64,000 nucleotides of DNA, taken from positions 3,519,805 through 3,583,804 of the forward strand of contig LM994670.1 of NCBI GenBank assembly GCA_000753455.2. Direction: 5' to 3'. The DNA is from Clostridium jeddahitimonense. Its GTDB lineage: Bacteria; Bacillota; Clostridia; Clostridiales; Clostridiaceae. Every line of letters begins with the position of its first letter. Positions within the stretch are counted from its first letter, which is position 1. The notes beneath the pieces are model-generated. The model worked only from the letters and a program-made list of their open reading frames with translations, did no database searches and had not been told where the DNA came from. This document shows, piece by piece, positions 60,561-64,000 of the stretch. A program made the position numbers and the translations under genes.

Positions 60561-60965
60561 CTTCTCTAAAGATATCCTTTTGCATAATCAAAACAATCTT
60601 ATCACGAGATAATCATTTCTCTGCGCAGGCACTTTTCCCATCAGCAAAGCTGACTTTTTCCCTTTGCGTTAGCAAAACTTTTCATCTCACGCAGTGGCTT
60701 TTCATTTCACTGAAGGTGACCTATCCCTTTAACCTACACAAACTAATCTACCTCTGTCTAAAGGTAATCATATTCGCCTGCCATATCCACCAATACAACA
60801 GTTAGCTATATACAAACTCATTAAGACTACTAACTCCCCAACAAGCCATAAACTTATATACACCTTCTCTTTGCAAAGCAAGCATTTCTCTGCCAAAGGC
60901 ATACTTCTCTTGCCATAAGGCAATATTTCTCTGTCCGAAGGACACCTCTCTCTTTACGAAGTAAA
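60561..60965. repeat. Mini-hairpin array A (about twelve units)
   Basis: Short inverted repeats follow each other about every 20-21 bp. Clear units on the plus strand start at 60871 (TTGC/GCAA), 60891 (TGCC/GGCA), 60911 (TGCC/GGCA), 60932 (TGTCC/GGACA) and 60953 (TTTAC/GTAAA), separated by TTTCTCT-like spacers. Looser units start near 60599 (TTATC/GATAA), 60622 (TGC/GCA), 60641 (TCAGC/GCTGA), 60663 (TTTGC/GCAAA), 60688 (CAC/GTG) and 60707 (TCAC/GTGA), with TTTTCCC or TTTTCAT spacers, and one at 60568. The last unit ends at the kinase stop codon. The stems vary but keep pairing. Confidence 0.8.
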
Positions 60966-61619
60966 CTACTCGTTTCCATAATAGTAATAATATTTATTCT
61001 TACTTTGTTCTACCCCATTAAGAACTGTTCCAATAATATTTCCATTAACCTTCTTTATTGCATTTATAGAATTCATAACAACATCTTTCTTTGTTGCGCC
61101 AGCTTTTACAACTAAGATTGTCCCATCAACCTTAGTAGAAAGTACTTGTGAGTCTGTTACAGCCCCTACTGGTGGAGTATCCATTATTATATAATCAAAG
61201 TGCTTTTTCATCTCTTCTAAGAAGATTGTCATAGCTCTTGATCCTAACATCTCTGATGGATTTGGTGGTACCTTCCCTGCGGGTACTACTGTTAAGCCTT
61301 CATTATATTGGATAGCTACATCTTCCATAGTTTTTTTATGTAATAATAAATCTGTTAATCCATAATTATTAGATATTCTAAATCTCTTATGTAACGAAGG
61401 TTTTCTCATATCACAATCTATTAAAAGAACCTTATTTTCTCCTTGAGCCATTGCAAGCGCTAAATTCCCTGCTGTTGTACTTTTACCTTCCGCTGGTTCT
61501 GAGCTTGTTACAACTATACTCTTATATTGTTTATCAAAAGAGCTATACTGTATATTTGTTCTAAGAGTTCTATAGCTTTCAGCAGCTATAGACTTTGGTT
61601 TTTGGTCAACTACAAACAT
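60966..61619 (-). CDS. cpsD: CpsD/CapB-family tyrosine autokinase
   Basis: 217 residues. Walker A TSSEPAEGKSTTAGNL (Lys46), Walker A' VLLIDCDMRKPSLH and Walker B YIIMDTPPVG are complete, and the C-terminal YYYYYG is the tyrosine cluster that becomes phosphorylated. It works with the CpsC/Wzz membrane proteins encoded just upstream to control polymer length and export. No CpsB-type phosphatase gene is present in the window. GGGGGTAGAAAG precedes the ATG. The mini-hairpin array begins right after its stop codon. Confidence 0.9.
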   Translation of the reverse strand: MFVVDQKPKSIAAESYRTLRTNIQYSSFDKQYKSIVVTSSEPAEGKSTTAGNLALAMAQGENKVLLIDCDMRKPSLHKRFRISNNYGLTDLLLHKKTMEDVAIQYNEGLTVVPAGKVPPNPSEMLGSRAMTIFLEEMKKHFDYIIMDTPPVGAVTDSQVLSTKVDGTILVVKAGATKKDVVMNSINAIKKVNGNIIGTVLNGVEQSKNKYYYYYGNE

Positions 61620-61703
61620 CTTTCTACCCCCAAAATGAGATTCTAAATCTATGATTTAGTTAATCGAATTTTCACCTACGAATGTATATGAGTAGGTGTT
61701 TCC

Positions 61704-62381
61704 TTATAAATCTTCTAAAGTAGGAATAACCCCAATTACTGGTAATTCTAACTCTTTTTCTAACTGTTCTTTAGTTTTATAAGTGTTATCTAAATATTCA
61801 AGTAAGAATACTAAACCTACACTTACCATTAATCCTAAAAGAAATGCTATTGCTATATTCATCTTCTTATTTGGACTAACTGGTTTTTCTGGCATTTCAA
61901 CAGCTTCTATAGTTCTAACATTACCATTAGGAACTAACTCCTTAGCTGTCTTTATAAAATTATTTGAAATTGCTTTAAGGACTATCTCTGCTTCCTTAGG
62001 ATCCTTACTTTGATACTTTATTTGAAGTATTTGAGTATCTGTTACTGGCACTACTGTTAATGCACTTGATACAGCTCCTACCTCTAAGTTATATTTTGAA
62101 TCCTTTATTGCACTTGTTAATAAGTCTCTAGTCTTTATTGTCTCAGAGTAAGTTTTTAAAAGCTTTTGATACATTGCTATATCATTACTGTTATAAACTT
62201 CTTCTGAATTTTCTTCTTTACCAACAAAAAGCTTTGTGCTTGCTTCATATACTGGATCAATTATAAAGAAGCTAAAAACTCCTGAGATAGCTGTTGCTAC
62301 TATAGTAATTAAGGCTATCATCTTCCAACGCTTCTTTAAGGCTTCAAAAATCTCTTCAATACTTATCACTTGTTCTTCCAC
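61704..62381 (-). CDS. Wzz/CpsC-type chain-length regulator (second copy)
   Basis: The GTG at 62381 (VEEQVISIEEIFEAL, 225 aa) follows TAGGAG by eight bases; an earlier in-frame GTG at 62390 lies on the ribosome binding site itself. Two membrane segments (about residues 20-40 and 175-195) enclose an extracytoplasmic domain with YEASTKLFVGKEE and VTDTQILQIKYQSKDPKEAEI. The Pro-rich PEKPVSPNKKMNIAIAFLLG before the second segment is typical of CpsC. It recruits and activates the CpsD kinase, encoded 84 bp downstream. Close paralogue of the gene at 62505. Confidence 0.87.
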   Translation of the reverse strand: MEEQVISIEEIFEALKKRWKMIALITIVATAISGVFSFFIIDPVYEASTKLFVGKEENSEEVYNSNDIAMYQKLLKTYSETIKTRDLLTSAIKDSKYNLEVGAVSSALTVVPVTDTQILQIKYQSKDPKEAEIVLKAISNNFIKTAKELVPNGNVRTIEAVEMPEKPVSPNKKMNIAIAFLLGLMVSVGLVFLLEYLDNTYKTKEQLEKELELPVIGVIPTLEDL

Positions 62382-62407
62382 TAAATTCACTCCTATCTAA
62401 TATCTCT

Positions 62408-62504
62408 TCACCTAGGTGAACATTTCTCTATCCCAAGGATATATTTCTCTTCAACTCAGTTGAATATTTCTCTGCCAAAGGTAAATTTATCTTCGCTTTA
62501 GCGA
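62408..62504. repeat. Mini-hairpin array B (five units)
   Basis: Plus-strand units start at 62408 (TTCACC/GGTGAA), 62429 (TATCC/GGATA), 62450 (TTCAAC/GTTGAA), 62473 (TGCC/GGTA) and 62493 (TCGC/GCGA). The spacing is about 21 bp, and spacers read CATTTCTC or TATTTCTC. The array begins immediately after the stop codon of the first Wzz gene and ends just before the ribosome binding site of the second. Same design as array A with other stem sequences. Confidence 0.82.
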
Positions 62505-63176
62505 CTAATCAATTTTCGGAATAACTCCTATACATGGAACCTCTAAATCTCTTTCTACTTCCTCTTTGTCTAAATATGTATTATTCATAAATTCTTTTAA
62601 AAAGGTAATCCCCACTCCAACCATCATTCCAAGCAATGCTCCTATAGCAACATTCATCTTTTTATTAGGCCCTACAGGAACTTCAGGAACAATAGGCTGT
62701 TGAATTATATGAACATTTCCATTTGGATAAAGCTTCTTAGATAACTTCATAAACTCTTCTGTTATACCATAAACCATATCATATGATTCTTCTTTACTAT
62801 CACTTACATACTTTATTTGAAGTATTTGAGTATCTGTTATTGAAATAGCTTGAAGCTTGGACAACACTTCGTTTACTGATACATCTTGTCCAACATTACT
62901 TATTGACTTTTTAACTAAATCTTTAGTTTTAACTAATTCTGAATAAGTCTTTATAAGCCTTTGATACATATTAATCTCTTCATTAGTATAAGTTGTAGAT
63001 ACATTTTTAAATCTTTCTTTACCAATGTAAACTTTAGTAGATGCTTCATACTCTGGTGGTATAAAGAAAAAAGTCATTATAGCTGATACTAAAGCTACTG
63101 ATAAAGTGCTAATTAAAATTAATCTTAAGTTATTTTTTAAGCTCTTAAAAACATCTTCAAATCTTACTTCTTTCAT
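62505..63176 (-). CDS. Wzz/CpsC-type chain-length regulator (first copy)
   Basis: 223 residues, same plan as the next gene: membrane segment near 18-38, YEASTKVYIGKERF, a conserved SITDTQILQIKYVSDSKEESYD stretch, and a second segment preceded by PEVPVGPNKKMNVAIGALLGMMVG. The two paralogues share core motifs but differ in most of the loop, so the duplication is not recent. It is the first gene of the polysaccharide operon, 75 bases after the -10. Two Wzz proteins may set two chain lengths or form a mixed complex with CpsD. Confidence 0.87.
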   Translation of the reverse strand: MKEVRFEDVFKSLKNNLRLILISTLSVALVSAIMTFFFIPPEYEASTKVYIGKERFKNVSTTYTNEEINMYQRLIKTYSELVKTKDLVKKSISNVGQDVSVNEVLSKLQAISITDTQILQIKYVSDSKEESYDMVYGITEEFMKLSKKLYPNGNVHIIQQPIVPEVPVGPNKKMNVAIGALLGMMVGVGITFLKEFMNNTYLDKEEVERDLEVPCIGVIPKID

Positions 63177-63250
63177 ACCTAACCCTTTATCATTTTTAAT
63201 TTATAATTTTTAACTAATAAAAAATATAGTCGTATCGTTTTCCCACAGTG

Positions 63251-63279
63251 ATTATAACAACTAAATTCTTTTTTGAAAA
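63251..63279 (-). promoter_or_regulatory. Promoter of the polysaccharide operon
   Basis: TTTTCA (63274-63279) and TATAAT (63251-63256) are 17 bases apart on the minus strand, and TGT before the -10 gives an extended -10. The start codon lies about 70 bases further on. Confidence 0.65.
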
Positions 63280-63664
63280 CATTGCAATTCAACATCAAAA
63301 AACATATCTTTCCCTTTTAATTACATTTTTTATTTAATTGTTAGCATTTACATTTAATTTTAAGAAATAAAATTTTCGACATTTGCTGATTTTTAAACGT
63401 GAAAACATTTTATAAAACCTTAAAATGTAATATATATATCTATTGTCAATATTTTCTTAAAATATTTTGTCGTAATTTGTTTAACGATTTTTATTTTTTT
63501 ATCTTTTTCACTGTTTTCTTTTGCCATTTTTTATATTTTAGCTTCTTTTTAATATTGTTATATTAAATTTTAAATTAAACTTCATTCTTTTACTTTATTT
63601 TCATTAAAAACTCAGTTCATAAAAAATTCAATATAACTTACATTATATTTTTAGTAATAATTAA
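63280..63664. other. AT-rich upstream region of the polysaccharide operon
   Basis: No gene or clear RNA is visible. One TTGACA (minus strand, about 63443-63448) lacks a good -10 at proper distance. Homopolymeric A/T tracts are abundant and could make the region bent. Confidence 0.45.
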
Positions 63665-63702
63665 AAAAGATGACTAAAATTAGAACTACTTAGCCATCTT
63701 TA
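63665..63702 (-). terminator. Terminator overlapping the end of the last small gene
   Basis: AAAGATGGCTAA (inside the final codons) pairs with TTTAGTCATCTTT, followed by TTTTAATT on the minus strand. It insulates the polysaccharide operon from upstream transcription. Confidence 0.7.
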
Positions 63703-63925
63703 ATACCTCATTGTAATTAATCACTCTTAATATACTTTTTTTGAAAAGTATTCCACTTTTTTCCTCTGAGGCATAAAAAGAATTATCAGTTCCAATTTTA
63801 AATTCTGAAGTTTCCTCACTTTTTTTAATATTATATATTTTTGAGTTAAAAATATCTTTGCCTATTATATAATCTTTATTTTCTTTTAAAAATATACATC
63901 TATAAAGCTTTAACTTATTACCCAT
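63686..63925 (-). CDS. Small hypothetical protein
   Basis: 79 residues (MGNKLKLYRCIFLKEN...NEVLKMAK), basic, with alternating strand-like segments (DYIIGKDIFNSKIYNIKK; GILFKKSILRVINYNEV) and no membrane segment. I do not recognise the family. The leader has two purine-rich sites, AAGGAGG about 16 bases and AAGGAGC directly before the ATG, a near-duplicate that leaves the true initiation distance unusual. A terminator overlaps the 3' end. Confidence 0.5.
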   Translation of the reverse strand: MGNKLKLYRCIFLKENKDYIIGKDIFNSKIYNIKKSEETSEFKIGTDNSFYASEEKSGILFKKSILRVINYNEVLKMAK

Positions 63926-64000
63926 GCTCCTTATATTAAATCCTCCTTATATTTTTATAATTAAATCCTATATTATATATCGGCAACTTTTGATTTTCTT

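Noticed and set aside
60561..60965. CRISPR array
   Set aside because: The period is only about 20 bp, spacers are the conserved part and the palindromic parts vary, the reverse of CRISPR; no cas genes are near.
63443..63448. TTGACA as the -35 of the polysaccharide operon
   Set aside because: No acceptable -10 lies 16-18 bases downstream; the TTTTCA/TGTTATAAT pair at 63251-63279 is better placed.

Overview
The window looks like chromosomal DNA of a low-GC, Gram-positive Clostridium (sensu stricto, cluster I type). Evidence: very AT-rich base composition, strong GGAGG-type ribosome binding sites, AT-ending codons, sortase-anchored LPETG proteins, the YvrJ/DUF1659/DUF2922 gene trio, and several PTS-centred sugar operons. 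A gut commensal is a reasonable guess from the starch- and amino-sugar-directed genes; the species cannot be fixed from sequence alone. No rRNA, tRNA, CRISPR array, insertion sequence or integrase was seen.

Layout. (1) 1-1.5 kb: end of a ClbS/DfsB-like gene and small proteins. (2) 1.5-9.1 kb: a minus-strand catabolic operon (PTS EIIC, small membrane protein, MupG/DUF871-like glycosidase, amidohydrolase/deacetylase, DgaE-like ammonia-lyase, DgaF-like aldolase, KDG kinase). A GntR repressor is encoded next to it, and twin palindromic operators sit on the -35 and -10 of its promoter. Inferred logic: import and split a phosphorylated amino-sugar acid conjugate, deacetylate, deaminate, then cleave to pyruvate and glyceraldehyde-3-P. 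(3) 9.2-13.3 kb: MNT nucleotidyltransferase with a broken HEPN partner, a small secreted protein, an AraC regulator divergent from a lipoprotein flavoprotein reductase. (4) 13.3-20.6 kb: PRD regulator, M42 peptidase, PTS IIA-IIB-IIC, M24 peptidase, PatB-type C-S lyase, an Frv-like PTS/peptidase operon. (5) 20.9-29.9 kb: a coiled-coil protein and a 2640-residue cell-wall amylopullulanase with a cre site upstream. (6) 30.3-34.7 kb: MacB/LolD-type ABC exporter, ribbon-helix-helix protein, ribosomal protein L25/Ctc, DUF2922/DUF1659/YvrJ cluster. (7) 34.9-42 kb: a translationally tight three-gene set (membrane HNH nuclease-like protein, TerB-like protein, glycine-zipper protein) next to a phage/plasmid-type replication module (winged-helix regulator, distant nuclease-like protein, initiator containing 24-bp iterons, DnaB helicase). 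(8) 42.5-44 kb: a thioester-domain/Cna-B surface protein. (9) 44-48 kb: lic genes for choline uptake, phosphorylation and CDP-choline formation, with a galU remnant. (10) 48.4-63.3 kb: a capsule/secondary wall polysaccharide operon read on the minus strand from a promoter near 63.27 kb: two Wzz/CpsC paralogues, CpsD kinase, initiating phosphoglycosyltransferase, CapEFG (UDP-L-FucNAc), glycosyltransferases, Wzy, Wzx, two LicD proteins and TagD. Together with licABC this predicts a polymer bearing L-FucNAc, phosphocholine and probably glycerol phosphate.

The most unusual signal is non-coding: two arrays (about 60.56-60.97 and 62.41-62.50 kb) of tiny inverted repeats spaced about 20-21 bp. Their stem sequences differ from unit to unit but stay self-complementary, while the spacer (TTTCTCT-like) is conserved. 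They sit directly after the stop codons of the kinase and the first Wzz gene. The HNH/TerB/glycine-zipper set and the intragenic iteron origin are the next best candidates for something undescribed.
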